DNA of 24,507 nt from the IMG/VR virus record IMGVR_UViG_3300012936_000160, positions 1 through 24,507 of that record. The stretch is one strand, 5' to 3'. The position numbers and the translations under genes are program-made. The stretch comes from a virus. Shown here in pieces: positions 15,494 through 22,876 of this stretch (position 1 is its first letter; the number at the start of each line of letters is the position of its first letter). The notes beneath the pieces were generated by a model. The model was not told where the DNA came from. It worked only from the letters and a program-made list of their open reading frames with translations, and did no database searches.

Positions 15494-16298
15494 CTAGTAT
15501 ACTTAATGCCCATCCGTTACGAAACTCCTCCTGTGTGAACTGACCATACGCCAGGCTGTAGAACACTGGCTCTCTATCGGCGTAGATTGGAGTTTCTATT
15601 TTACTGAAATCTGATTCACATATTTGTCCACAAGGGTTCTCAAAATTGCTGAAACAAGGTACACCGTTATGCAGTGCCTTTATTGTGATCGAACTGTTGA
15701 ATGTCACCACAGCGTGTACCTGATCCCATTCAAAAGGTTTTTCTGGTTGCTTGTTGTCACTAGGACCCGGCAACATTCTGCCTTGTTCGTCTATATAACT
15801 TTTTGGATTGTATGGCTTTTCTCTTATAATAATTTCTCTATCTGTATTTTGTCTTAATGTTGACATTGTTTGTTCTAACCAATTAGGTGCATCAAAATGT
15901 AAAGCCATGCTGTGGCTCGGCGGCACTACCAAAACATATTTTCCGTTCTTATGGTAAGGCTTGATAGAATCGCCTTTGTAATATTTTTTGTATCTGTCAT
16001 CTGGCCTGTGTTCGTGTTTAGTTTTGACGTGTTCATTTTTTACACATCTCATCCAATAAGGTGTCCCCCTACTTTCTCCCCAGTAAGGTCTATCTATGTA
16101 GTAAAAATCTTTTTTATTTTTGTTTGCCCATTTGTAAACTAAATTCGTGCCACGCAATACTCCCATGAATGCAACCTTATCACAGTCATTGGATTCCAGC
16201 ACTGTTTGATAGTTTACAATTTTACCATGCATACCTCTATTCATGGCTTCTATGTATTTTTCAGTGTTTGCTCTTTCTGTTTTTACCGTGTAATACAT
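15483..16298 (-). CDS. KpsC/CDP-glycerol-transferase-like glycan protein, family copy 3
   Basis: 271 aa. Shared blocks are FYYIDRPYWGES, PYWMRCVKNEHVKT, a GKYVLVVPPSHSMA strand, DREIIIREKPYN, AVVTFNSSITIKALHNGVPC, FSKIETPIYADREPVFYSLAYGQF and TQEEFRNG. Here the RPHP pair is replaced by REKP, so at least one family motif is altered. It is most similar in its blocks to the plus-strand copy at 18100-18912 (both have SLAYxQFTxEE). The start at ATG 16296-16298 has no clear Shine-Dalgarno, 19 nt after the GT61-like gene. Confidence 0.65.
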   Translation of the reverse strand: MYYTVKTERANTEKYIEAMNRGMHGKIVNYQTVLESNDCDKVAFMGVLRGTNLVYKWANKNKKDFYYIDRPYWGESRGTPYWMRCVKNEHVKTKHEHRPDDRYKKYYKGDSIKPYHKNGKYVLVVPPSHSMALHFDAPNWLEQTMSTLRQNTDREIIIREKPYNPKSYIDEQGRMLPGPSDNKQPEKPFEWDQVHAVVTFNSSITIKALHNGVPCFSNFENPCGQICESDFSKIETPIYADREPVFYSLAYGQFTQEEFRNGWALSILDGR

Positions 16299-16317
16299 AA
16301 TACAATTTTAATTGATT

Positions 16318-17403
16318 TTAATCCAAAAGTCTAATCAAATTCTGAATATCTACTTCTAGATCAACCATATCCTTGCCTTTTTTATTCTTTGGTTTTGTGC
16401 CAGATATTTTTTTAGTTTTTGTAAGGATCACGTTGTGTTCAAGGTCTAGATGTTTGGACAACACTGGATATACTTTTTTACCAATAAAGTCGATATGTTG
16501 CAGTTCAAAGATTTTTGTTCCAGGTTGGCACCATAGAGTGTTAACAAGTCCTGCACCGTGTGGGGCGAGTACATGCGATGCTTGTTTGAATAACTTTACT
16601 TGTTCGCTCAATGTCATTCCGTCCAAAGTCACGGTCTGCCAACCTTTTAATGACATCAGTAATTGTTCTTGATTTGTGATGTTCCTGTTAGATGCATCCT
16701 TTCTGGTCAAAAATATTTTTTTATTTTGCTTAGGTTGATCTGGACAAAGAACATTGCCTAATCCTCTCAACCATTTAGGCATGTGAGGAGATAGTATTCC
16801 GTCCTCATAATTACTCATCGACGGAACCACTAGATGATAAAATCTCCATGTCTCGTCTTTAGGCATCACATAATATTTGATTTCAGGAAATAGTTCCTTC
16901 ATTACTTTGTCAAAGTATTTGCTAGGATTAGAGAGTATGTAGACGTACTTGGTGAAATCAGTTGCCCACCTTTTTTCAAGTAATCTAAATTTAGATATTA
17001 CATCTATCCATATGTGCCATGGATTCTCTGCACTGTATTCGTCAATGGGTAACCAAACGTAGAGCCATGTGGCATCATGAAATTGTTTGGTTATAGGAGG
17101 TAGATAAATGTCCACTTTGTCGTCCCATTTAGTAAACTGATTGTGTACCTTATGTGGCTTCTCCCTGTACTTTGATATAAGCGGCCAAACATGATTTGTG
17201 ATAAGTTTCCTGTCCTCTGTGACAAGCAAAGGCAAACTTGTTACTGAGCAGTTGTGAAAATCTGCCACAAACGTTGGCATACTGGTAAAATCATATTTCA
17301 ATCTTAGGTCTGCCCATTTTACATGATAGTCATAAGAATCGTCTATTATTTCAAATTGGTGTAAAAAATATTTGATATCTGAAATGTTTTGAACTGTTTG
17401 CAT
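16318..17403 (-). CDS. GT61/DUF563-like glycosyltransferase
   Basis: 361 aa. The C-terminal half carries the DUF563/GT61 signature: IFLTRKDASNRNITNQEQL, then GWQTVTLDGMTLSEQVKLF, SHVLAPHGAGLVNTLW and PGTKIFELQ. The APHGAGL motif is diagnostic of the family, which transfers xylose or similar sugars and occurs in capsular polysaccharide clusters. It is the first gene of the minus-strand glycan operon, starting from the divergent palindromic promoter. Its first codons (MQTVQ) share 17 nt with the structural gene at 2467-3249. No Shine-Dalgarno is seen. Confidence 0.85.
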   Translation of the reverse strand: MQTVQNISDIKYFLHQFEIIDDSYDYHVKWADLRLKYDFTSMPTFVADFHNCSVTSLPLLVTEDRKLITNHVWPLISKYREKPHKVHNQFTKWDDKVDIYLPPITKQFHDATWLYVWLPIDEYSAENPWHIWIDVISKFRLLEKRWATDFTKYVYILSNPSKYFDKVMKELFPEIKYYVMPKDETWRFYHLVVPSMSNYEDGILSPHMPKWLRGLGNVLCPDQPKQNKKIFLTRKDASNRNITNQEQLLMSLKGWQTVTLDGMTLSEQVKLFKQASHVLAPHGAGLVNTLWCQPGTKIFELQHIDFIGKKVYPVLSKHLDLEHNVILTKTKKISGTKPKNKKGKDMVDLEVDIQNLIRLLD

Positions 17404-17404
17404 A
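17388..17404 (-). repeat. 17-nt direct repeat at gene start, copy 2
   Basis: TATGCAAACAGTTCAAA on the minus strand over the start codon of the GT61-like gene, identical to 3234-3250. Flanking bases differ on both sides. Confidence 0.9.
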
Positions 17405-17410
17405 TTGCCG

Positions 17411-17429
17411 ATAATTATACTATAATTAT
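17411..17429. promoter_or_regulatory. Palindromic divergent promoter between the two glycan operons
   Basis: ATAATTATACTATAATTAT is a perfect inverted repeat around one central base. Each strand contains a TATAAT -10 box (plus 17421-17426; minus 17419-17414). The intergenic gap is only 29 bp. With normal spacing, transcription would start at or within about 5 nt of each ATG (17433 plus, 17403 minus), and neither gene has a Shine-Dalgarno. No clear -35 is seen on either side. Confidence 0.5.
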
Positions 17430-17432
17430 ATC

Positions 17433-18125
17433 ATGATACCAGACAGATTGTTTATAAACGGTTGTTCATTTTTGACTACTCGTCCGCGGAAAAACGTTCA
17501 CACCCACGTGGGCATGGAACTTGCAAAATTAATGAAAATGGACATCGAATGTCAAATGGCAAATGGTGGTAGGGGCCACAAGAGATTGTATTGGACTACC
17601 AGGACATGGTGTGAAAAGTTTCCTGACTTAGCAAAAAAATCATTTTTTTTAATAGGTTCCAGCGGAGGAAATAGATTCGACTTCCCAACTGGTGACGGAT
17701 ATAAAGCACATAAATTTCCAACTATGACTACAACCTGGAAGACTTGGGATCCTAATAGAGATGCCGAAACCGAAAAATTTACCAAATATCTATTCAGGAA
17801 CGGATTGGAGTTGGATCACATGATACAAATAGAATCGATCAGCCATTTACTGTCACTACAAGATTTTTTTACAATTAAAAAATATCCTTACGTCTTTTAT
17901 AACACATTATCAAAACCAGATATCAAAAATCCAGACATACAGTTGTTATGGGACAGAATAGACAAGAAAAGATTTTTCCGATCAGAGACGAGTCATTTGG
18001 ATCATACTGTCAAAAATAATCAACATTGTGATAAGGACGACCCACATCCAAATACAGAAGGACATAAGGAATGGGCAACGCAATTGAAAGAGTTTATAGA
18101 TGCTAACGATCTACGCACCATTTAA
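17433..18125 (+). CDS. SGNH/GDSL-like hydrolase
   Basis: 230 aa. Block I is FINGCSFLTT (7-16), with S12 as the likely nucleophile. Block II is NGGRG (44-48), and a GSSGGNRFDFP stretch (75-85) is near the expected block III. DDPHPNTEGH (202-211) provides the D203-x-H205 of block V. This order is that of SGNH esterases, which remove or transfer acyl groups on sugars and are common in glycan clusters. No signal peptide is present, so a cytoplasmic role is likely. It is first in the plus-strand operon and may be translated from a leaderless or near-leaderless message. Confidence 0.75.
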   Translation: MIPDRLFINGCSFLTTRPRKNVHTHVGMELAKLMKMDIECQMANGGRGHKRLYWTTRTWCEKFPDLAKKSFFLIGSSGGNRFDFPTGDGYKAHKFPTMTTTWKTWDPNRDAETEKFTKYLFRNGLELDHMIQIESISHLLSLQDFFTIKKYPYVFYNTLSKPDIKNPDIQLLWDRIDKKRFFRSETSHLDHTVKNNQHCDKDDPHPNTEGHKEWATQLKEFIDANDLRTI

Positions 18126-18912
18126 CAACAAGACCAGCAAGGCATGGGAAGTGTTTAACGGTGTTGAGAAGTCATGGCCAGAGCAAGTGCAGTTTTTAAA
18201 CAATTCAGTTGAAACTGAACCAAATTCTAATTCTATGTTTTGGGGTTTTGTTGGCAACAACAGGCAAATGGTTAAAAAGTTAGAATCACGTAAGCATCCT
18301 TTCTGGTTTACAGATACTCCTTATTTTGGCAGATTTGACAACAATAATTTGAAACCAGATAATCATTACTGGCGAATTTGTAAAAATTCAATCCATGTTA
18401 GTTATTTAAAAGGCTGTCATAAAGATAGATTTGAAAAATTTGGAATAAACCTGAAAGCACCTGATCTACAGGGAGATTATATTCTTGTATGTCCAAGTAG
18501 TGCAGGAATAAATGAGTACCTTGATCGGCCAAAATGGTTGTACGAAACTATAGAGCAGATAAAAAGATACACTGACAGAGAAATCAGAGTAAGACATAAG
18601 CCACGTGGTAGGGGAACATCAGGACCAAGTGAGGCCAAGAGACCTATCGAAGAAGATTTGAAAAATGCCTGGTGTTGTGTCACCAGTTGTAGTATCAGTG
18701 CCATTGAAGCCATTTGTGCAGGCAAGCCTGTGTTTTGTGATGAAAAAAGTTTCGCTACACATATCGCTAATACTAATTTGGCAGATATCGAAAATCCGTT
18801 GTATGTAAGTCCTGAGGATTGGCTCTATAGTCTAGCATATCAGCAGTTCACACCGGAAGAAATAAGCAATGGCAAGGCTGTTGAAATATTAATGGACAAG
18901 GGCCTATTGTAA
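18100..18912 (+). CDS. KpsC/CDP-glycerol-transferase-like glycan protein, family copy 4
   Basis: 270 aa. Shared blocks are FWFTDTPYFGRF, HYWRICKNSIHVSY, GDYILVCPSSAG, DREIRVRHKPRGRG, CVTSCSISAIEAICAGKPV, ADIENPLYVSPEDWLYSLAY and QQFTPEEISNG. It is the only copy on the plus strand and the nearest relative of copy 3. It overlaps the SGNH gene by 26 nt and the FkbM-like gene by one base (TAATG). As in copy 3, the RPHP motif is altered (RHKP). Confidence 0.65.
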   Translation: MLTIYAPFNNKTSKAWEVFNGVEKSWPEQVQFLNNSVETEPNSNSMFWGFVGNNRQMVKKLESRKHPFWFTDTPYFGRFDNNNLKPDNHYWRICKNSIHVSYLKGCHKDRFEKFGINLKAPDLQGDYILVCPSSAGINEYLDRPKWLYETIEQIKRYTDREIRVRHKPRGRGTSGPSEAKRPIEEDLKNAWCCVTSCSISAIEAICAGKPVFCDEKSFATHIANTNLADIENPLYVSPEDWLYSLAYQQFTPEEISNGKAVEILMDKGLL

Positions 18913-19439
18913 TGCAGAAAATAAATGAAATATGGATACCAGATGAGGACGTTGTTTTATCCACGGATGGATTGAAGCAATGGTTATTGTTTTGTAAATT
19001 ACAGAATAAAAAATTTAGAACGGTGTTAGACACAAAAGGCGAATACGGAATATGGAGCAGAAGTATGCGAAATTATGCCAAAAAAATAATGTGTTTTGAA
19101 GATAGGAAAAAATTTGTCCAGTGCTGTGAAAAAAATACACAACATCATAATAATATTGATTTTAGGCAACAACTGCTAAACAGTTCGAGAATACCTCCAG
19201 AGACATTTTCCGTTGATTCTTTAGATATAAATGACCTCGATCTGATCAGAGTTGATGCTACAAACGTGATAGACATTTTGCATGGAGCGGCAAAAACTTT
19301 GGGAAAAAATGATGAAAATCAGTCTAATGTTAAATTTTTATATGTAAGTAACTACACAACAGATGCGGATTTGTTTGTAAAAAGTTTAAATTTTTTACCA
19401 ATTATAGAAAACACACCAGACAGGATCTACTACAAATGA
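18912..19439 (+). CDS. FkbM-family methyltransferase-like protein, diverged
   Basis: 175 aa. FRTVLDTKGEYGIWS (35-49) stands where FkbM enzymes have the SAM-binding D-x-G-x-x-x-G strand-loop. KKIMCFE (57-63) matches the post-beta2 FEP position. FSVDSLDINDLDLIRVDATN (99-118) plus VIDILHGAAKTL (119-130) is the typical FkbM tail (L-D-x-L, IKxDxEG-like, LxGA). FkbM enzymes O-methylate sugars and glycans. The SAM loop and the DVEG motif (here DATN) are degenerate, so activity is uncertain. Start by TAATG overlap; ends in an ATGA overlap with the next gene. Confidence 0.65.
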   Translation: MQKINEIWIPDEDVVLSTDGLKQWLLFCKLQNKKFRTVLDTKGEYGIWSRSMRNYAKKIMCFEDRKKFVQCCEKNTQHHNNIDFRQQLLNSSRIPPETFSVDSLDINDLDLIRVDATNVIDILHGAAKTLGKNDENQSNVKFLYVSNYTTDADLFVKSLNFLPIIENTPDRIYYK

Positions 19440-20134
19440 AACCTTTGATAGTACAATTTTTTGTACCCGCTAAAAATTATGCAGATCCTACCTACAACCA
19501 AATTAGTGTAAATGAAGAACTATACGAATATTCCGTGAAGTCTATAAAATTGTATGCGGAAAAATACAACATTGATTACAAACTTGTTTCTGAAGCAAAA
19601 ATAAATTTCATACATCCAACATTTGAACGATTTGATCTGTTCTTCAATTTAAAGTGGTGGGATGATTACACACATATTTTGTATCTAGATACAGATGTAA
19701 TAGTGTGGCCGGACGCCCCGAATGTATTTGATGAATATCCAGACGATGAAAGTTTTAAACCCGTGCATGATAGAATTGCTTTGAAAAATAATATACAATA
19801 TCATAAAAAACGTGCCGAAGGTACCTGCCTAGAAAAGTTCGAACCGGGTATGCTACAACAATCTAGATTCAATGCAGGAGTGTTTATGCTTACAAAAAAA
19901 TCAGCACAGGTAATGGCCAAACACTTAGATTACAAAAATCTAAAAGGTGACGACAACGAAATGCTGATATATGCTATGCTTGAATCAAATGTCAAAGTAG
20001 AAAAACTTGATTGGCGATACAACAAAAAAAATAGTGTGAAATGCTATTTTGGTCATGCGAGTGGCTATGAAAAATTTAAACCTAACTATCCAATGTTGAG
20101 AATTGCAAAAGAAACTTTTGATGCCAGTCTATAG
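19436..20134 (+). CDS. GT8-like glycosyltransferase with DxD motif
   Basis: 232 aa. The N-terminal strand is MKPLIVQFFVP, followed by SIKLYAEKYNIDYKLVSE and then THILYLDTDVIVWPDAP, with D85-T-D87 as the metal/nucleotide-sugar ligand. FNAGVFMLTKKSAQ and DDNEMLIYAML fit the later conserved elements of GT8-type enzymes. The length fits a single catalytic domain. The gene begins in ATGA overlap with the FkbM-like gene and ends inside the sulfotransferase start. The transferred sugar is unknown. Confidence 0.8.
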   Translation: MKPLIVQFFVPAKNYADPTYNQISVNEELYEYSVKSIKLYAEKYNIDYKLVSEAKINFIHPTFERFDLFFNLKWWDDYTHILYLDTDVIVWPDAPNVFDEYPDDESFKPVHDRIALKNNIQYHKKRAEGTCLEKFEPGMLQQSRFNAGVFMLTKKSAQVMAKHLDYKNLKGDDNEMLIYAMLESNVKVEKLDWRYNKKNSVKCYFGHASGYEKFKPNYPMLRIAKETFDASL

Positions 20135-20717
20135 ACATATAAAAAAAGAAATACTACATATCCATATTCCTAAAACAGGTGGCAGTTCAATTTGTAAGGC
20201 CGTAGAACAACACGGCGGATTAGTTTCATTTATGAGAAAAGGATCAGTCAAACAATGTGGCAATGTACCTCCGCAACATATGGACATTTGGCATACCAAA
20301 CAATTCTTTGATCTTAAAAAACTAAAAGCCTTTGCAGTGATACGTAATCCATGGCATAGATTATTAAGCGAGTATGTGTGGAGATTTAAAAATGTAAATT
20401 TTAAAAAAGGTATTAATAAGTTTATAAGGAAGCAATTAGATGGAGTAAATCACATAGATTACGCAAATCATTTGCTTCCACAACACAATTTTATAAACGA
20501 AGACGTGAAGTTATTCAAGTATGAGGATTGGAAAAGTATGTGTGCTTACGTAAGCAATGAACTAGACCTTCCAGGCTTCAATGTGGATTTTAAACATTAT
20601 AAACAGCAGTACAGGATGAATTATAATCGTCCAGAAATTGATATTTTAGAAAAAGATACAAAAAATATTTTTGACAAATTTTACAGCAACGATTTTGATC
20701 TATACAACTCTCTTTAG
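20121..20717 (+). CDS. PAPS-dependent sulfotransferase family protein
   Basis: A 198-aa protein starting MPVYRHIKKEILHIHIPKTG. The 5'-phosphosulfate loop is PKTGGSS (17-23), and the 3'-phosphate motif is VIRNPWHRLLSEY (about 73-85). Both are defining features of sulfotransferase-family proteins that sulfate carbohydrates. The ATG at 20121 is preferred over an in-frame TTG at 20103; it leaves a 14-nt overlap with the previous gene. The C-terminal FDKFYSNDFDLY is typical of the family. Last gene of the plus-strand operon; its end overlaps the next minus gene by 18 nt. Confidence 0.85.
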   Translation: MPVYRHIKKEILHIHIPKTGGSSICKAVEQHGGLVSFMRKGSVKQCGNVPPQHMDIWHTKQFFDLKKLKAFAVIRNPWHRLLSEYVWRFKNVNFKKGINKFIRKQLDGVNHIDYANHLLPQHNFINEDVKLFKYEDWKSMCAYVSNELDLPGFNVDFKHYKQQYRMNYNRPEIDILEKDTKNIFDKFYSNDFDLYNSL

Positions 20718-21131
20718 GAATTTTAAATATTCGCTATTACTAATTTTGAATTGTAGTACCGGACGGTTAAATCCTTTCTTTCCCTTTATCCTAAATTGTC
20801 TTTTGTTGGTATTGTCGTATATCAGCATACAGTTTTGATTGTATACTATATTAGTATCGTCGAGAGATAAGTCCTTACGGAGAACTTTTTGGTTCCTGTC
20901 CTTGAAGAACAGTAAACATATAACTTCGTGATCTTGATCAAAGTGTTCTATATCTTTGTACAACTTGAAAGGGTAATGTATTCTCTCAGTTATTTGTTTC
21001 CAAACGAAGTGTTGCAGATTGTTTTGATTTTCATACAGTTTGTCAAATACTTGTTGTTCAATGAAGTTGGTTATATAGAAAAAGTTTTGTTCCTTTATAT
21101 AGTTTGAATGATTTATTTTATCAATAATCAT
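20700..21131 (-). CDS. Small uncharacterised protein, possibly a beta-helix (2OG oxygenase-like) relic
   Basis: 143 aa. FFYITNFIEQQVFDKLYEN (17-35) resembles the helix that opens many small 2-oxoglutarate/Fe(II) oxygenases. Later strands (EVICLLFFKDRN, YNQNCMLIYDN, RQFRIKGKKGFNRPVLQFKI) look like a double-stranded beta-helix. A clear HxD...H iron triad is not visible, so either it is a degenerate member or the resemblance is chance. It starts by TAATG overlap with the glycosyltransferase-like gene and converges on the sulfotransferase. Confidence 0.55.
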   Translation of the reverse strand: MIIDKINHSNYIKEQNFFYITNFIEQQVFDKLYENQNNLQHFVWKQITERIHYPFKLYKDIEHFDQDHEVICLLFFKDRNQKVLRKDLSLDDTNIVYNQNCMLIYDNTNKRQFRIKGKKGFNRPVLQFKISNSEYLKFLKRVV

Positions 21132-21805
21132 TACGCCGAAAATAAGTTGATAACTTCCTTTTTCCAGTCGTCGCTATATTCACAGTCTCTATAACCATCA
21201 AACCATGGACCACCCTCTGTGTAATGGAGTATCTTTGGTTTGCCATCTTCAGGCTCCTTGTACCATCCCACAAGCCAATTGTAGTTGTGTGGCAATGATC
21301 CTATTTCTGAATCTTCTAACCATGAGAATCTATGTAGGTACTTGGGTGTTTGTTCGTTTAGAAAATCCGGAGTAAGCATCTTGTTCTTTGGATGTTCACA
21401 GTTCCATAAAACCATACTGGACCAATTCTTCCTGGGATACACTGTCTGTACCTGTCCGTCCATTTTGGTTGTTTCTTTTGGTTTGTAATCGTGTTGCACA
21501 CAAACAACTGCTTTTGAATTATCACAATATTTTTCCAATTCGTGGCTTGGAATTTTCCAAACAAAATCACAATCACAAAACACCGCCCAACCCTTGAAGT
21601 CATTTAGATAAGGAACAAAAAATCTTGTGAAAGTAAATTCTGTTGATGCTAGTTTGTCCTTTTCTCTAGTATAGATGCCTTGTGCCCTCATATCGTTTTG
21701 TTTCAAGGGAATGACTTCAGCATTTTGATCTCTACGTTTGATAGAATGTTCGCATACTTGATATGCTATATCTTCTCGTGAGTCCCAACCTACGTAAATT
21801 TTCAT
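21131..21805 (-). CDS. Glycosyltransferase-like protein (GT-A fold)
   Basis: The 224-aa form starting MKIYVGWDSREDIAYQVCEH is chosen: AGGAAG lies just upstream and the ATG overlaps the upstream stop (ATGA). The frame runs open to 21841 but that is antisense-like overlap. STEFTFTRFFVPYLNDFKGW is followed by AVFCDCDFVW, with D78-C-D80 in the DxD position. WNCEHPKNKM and LPHNYNWLVGWY continue the GT8-like pattern. It follows a HAD phosphatase, a frequent pairing in sugar-nucleotide pathways. Substrate unknown. Confidence 0.75.
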   Translation of the reverse strand: MKIYVGWDSREDIAYQVCEHSIKRRDQNAEVIPLKQNDMRAQGIYTREKDKLASTEFTFTRFFVPYLNDFKGWAVFCDCDFVWKIPSHELEKYCDNSKAVVCVQHDYKPKETTKMDGQVQTVYPRKNWSSMVLWNCEHPKNKMLTPDFLNEQTPKYLHRFSWLEDSEIGSLPHNYNWLVGWYKEPEDGKPKILHYTEGGPWFDGYRDCEYSDDWKKEVINLFSA

Positions 21806-22428
21806 TTTCTTCCTGACAGAATTTGGTGTATGTCTTGCCAATTATTTACACGGATGATTTCTTTATGATTAAAGTCACGGTTATATGGATGGTCTATTAA
21901 TATAGGTTTTAAACCGTAATTAAGACCTGCTAAGGCATTGTGAGGCTTGTCCTCCACCCAATACAGTCCGGTACCGTGAAATTCTGCTAATGCACTGTCT
22001 TTGTCAGCGCCTGTACCTAGTATATGGTAATTTGTGAACACATGATCACCAAACAGTTCTCCCAGTCTCCTCTTCCTTAACTCCTGTGCAGGTTTGTCTG
22101 AAGTCTGTGATGTTATGGGAATGAATGTCCAACCCTCGGCGGCCAATAGTTTGACCCATGTTTGTGAATTGTACATAGGACGTTGTGTGCCCATCCAAGC
22201 ACTCCTATTGAATTCTCTTATTTCTTTCCTTATTTCCGGTTTTGTTAGACCAAATCTTTCTGCCATCTCGTAGGTGTTTTCTTTGTTTGGCAGTAATCTG
22301 TATGGATGGTATCTTGCACCTTTTTCGTCAAACAGGGTACGTTGCAACATCCATTTTGTGAAGTGGTGCTCCCATTCAAGTAGCACTCCGTCCACGTCTG
22401 TTAATATAATCCTATTTGATGTCGGCAT
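21802..22428 (-). CDS. HAD-superfamily phosphatase (5'-nucleotidase-like)
   Basis: 208 aa. Motif I is TDVDGVLLEWE with D11 as nucleophile and D13 as acid/base. Motif II is FIPITSQT (T106/S107), motif III K143 in ADKDS, and motif IV VEDKPHNA (E159, D160). The order and spacing fit a C1-capped HAD such as 5'(3')-deoxyribonucleotidase or a sugar phosphatase. The cap region (about 20-95) includes HPYRLLPNKENTYEMAERFG. It overlaps the upstream gene by 17 nt and the downstream glycosyltransferase by 4 nt. Whether it acts on nucleotides or sugar phosphates is not decidable by eye. Confidence 0.82.
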   Translation of the reverse strand: MPTSNRIILTDVDGVLLEWEHHFTKWMLQRTLFDEKGARYHPYRLLPNKENTYEMAERFGLTKPEIRKEIREFNRSAWMGTQRPMYNSQTWVKLLAAEGWTFIPITSQTSDKPAQELRKRRLGELFGDHVFTNYHILGTGADKDSALAEFHGTGLYWVEDKPHNALAGLNYGLKPILIDHPYNRDFNHKEIIRVNNWQDIHQILSGRK

Positions 22429-22876
22429 CTTCCATTCCTGCTACTCTCAGTTTTACAATGTTAGTAATCTGCCATTGTTTCTGATCAAGTCCTTTGGTTA
22501 TGCCAAGCCATTGATTTCTCAGTAATGCAAATTCATTTATAATTTTTTCCATATCTACAACATCTTGTTCGCCGTCTGTGTATTTTTCAGCATCTCTGCT
22601 TGACAGTGCCCTGTTGTAGTTCTCTAAAAACTTTTTGAAAGATTTTGATCTTGTCCTACGTAATTCAATATTGAGATAGTTCAGTATGGCTTCAATCTGT
22701 TGAAGTTGGTTGAAACGTTCTTCAACTATGCCGGGCAAAGCCGCTGACGCTTTCTCCAAGTTTCCGTAGATACGTATCTCTTTTTTGGCTTTCTCTAATT
22801 CTTGATCGTAGTAATTTATGCAGTCGGGTATTCTGGCTAGGTTTCTACTTACTTCGCTGTACCAATTAGTCTTCAT
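22412..22876 (-). CDS. Conserved-looking phage protein downstream of uvsX, unknown function
   Basis: The start MKTNWYSEVSRNLARIPD (ATG 22874-22876) is chosen because it lies in a short 11-nt overlap with the upstream stop; several in-frame ATGs just upstream (to 22897) are alternatives. The 154-aa protein is almost wholly helical, with a YDQELEKAKKEIRIYG helix and FNQLQQIEAILNYLNIELRR. It ends in LLRNQWLGITKGLDQKQWQI followed by TNIVKLRVAGM. Its position and helicity suggest a UvsX partner such as a mediator, but I cannot match it to T4 UvsY sequence. Unassigned. Confidence 0.7.
   Translation of the reverse strand: MKTNWYSEVSRNLARIPDCINYYDQELEKAKKEIRIYGNLEKASAALPGIVEERFNQLQQIEAILNYLNIELRRTRSKSFKKFLENYNRALSSRDAEKYTDGEQDVVDMEKIINEFALLRNQWLGITKGLDQKQWQITNIVKLRVAGMEDADIK

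Noticed and set aside
20700-21131. Active 2-oxoglutarate/Fe(II) oxygenase
   Set aside because: Strand pattern is similar but the iron-binding HxD...H triad is not evident.
22412-22876. UvsY recombination mediator
   Set aside because: Position near uvsX and helical content are suggestive, but I cannot align it to T4 UvsY; left unnamed.
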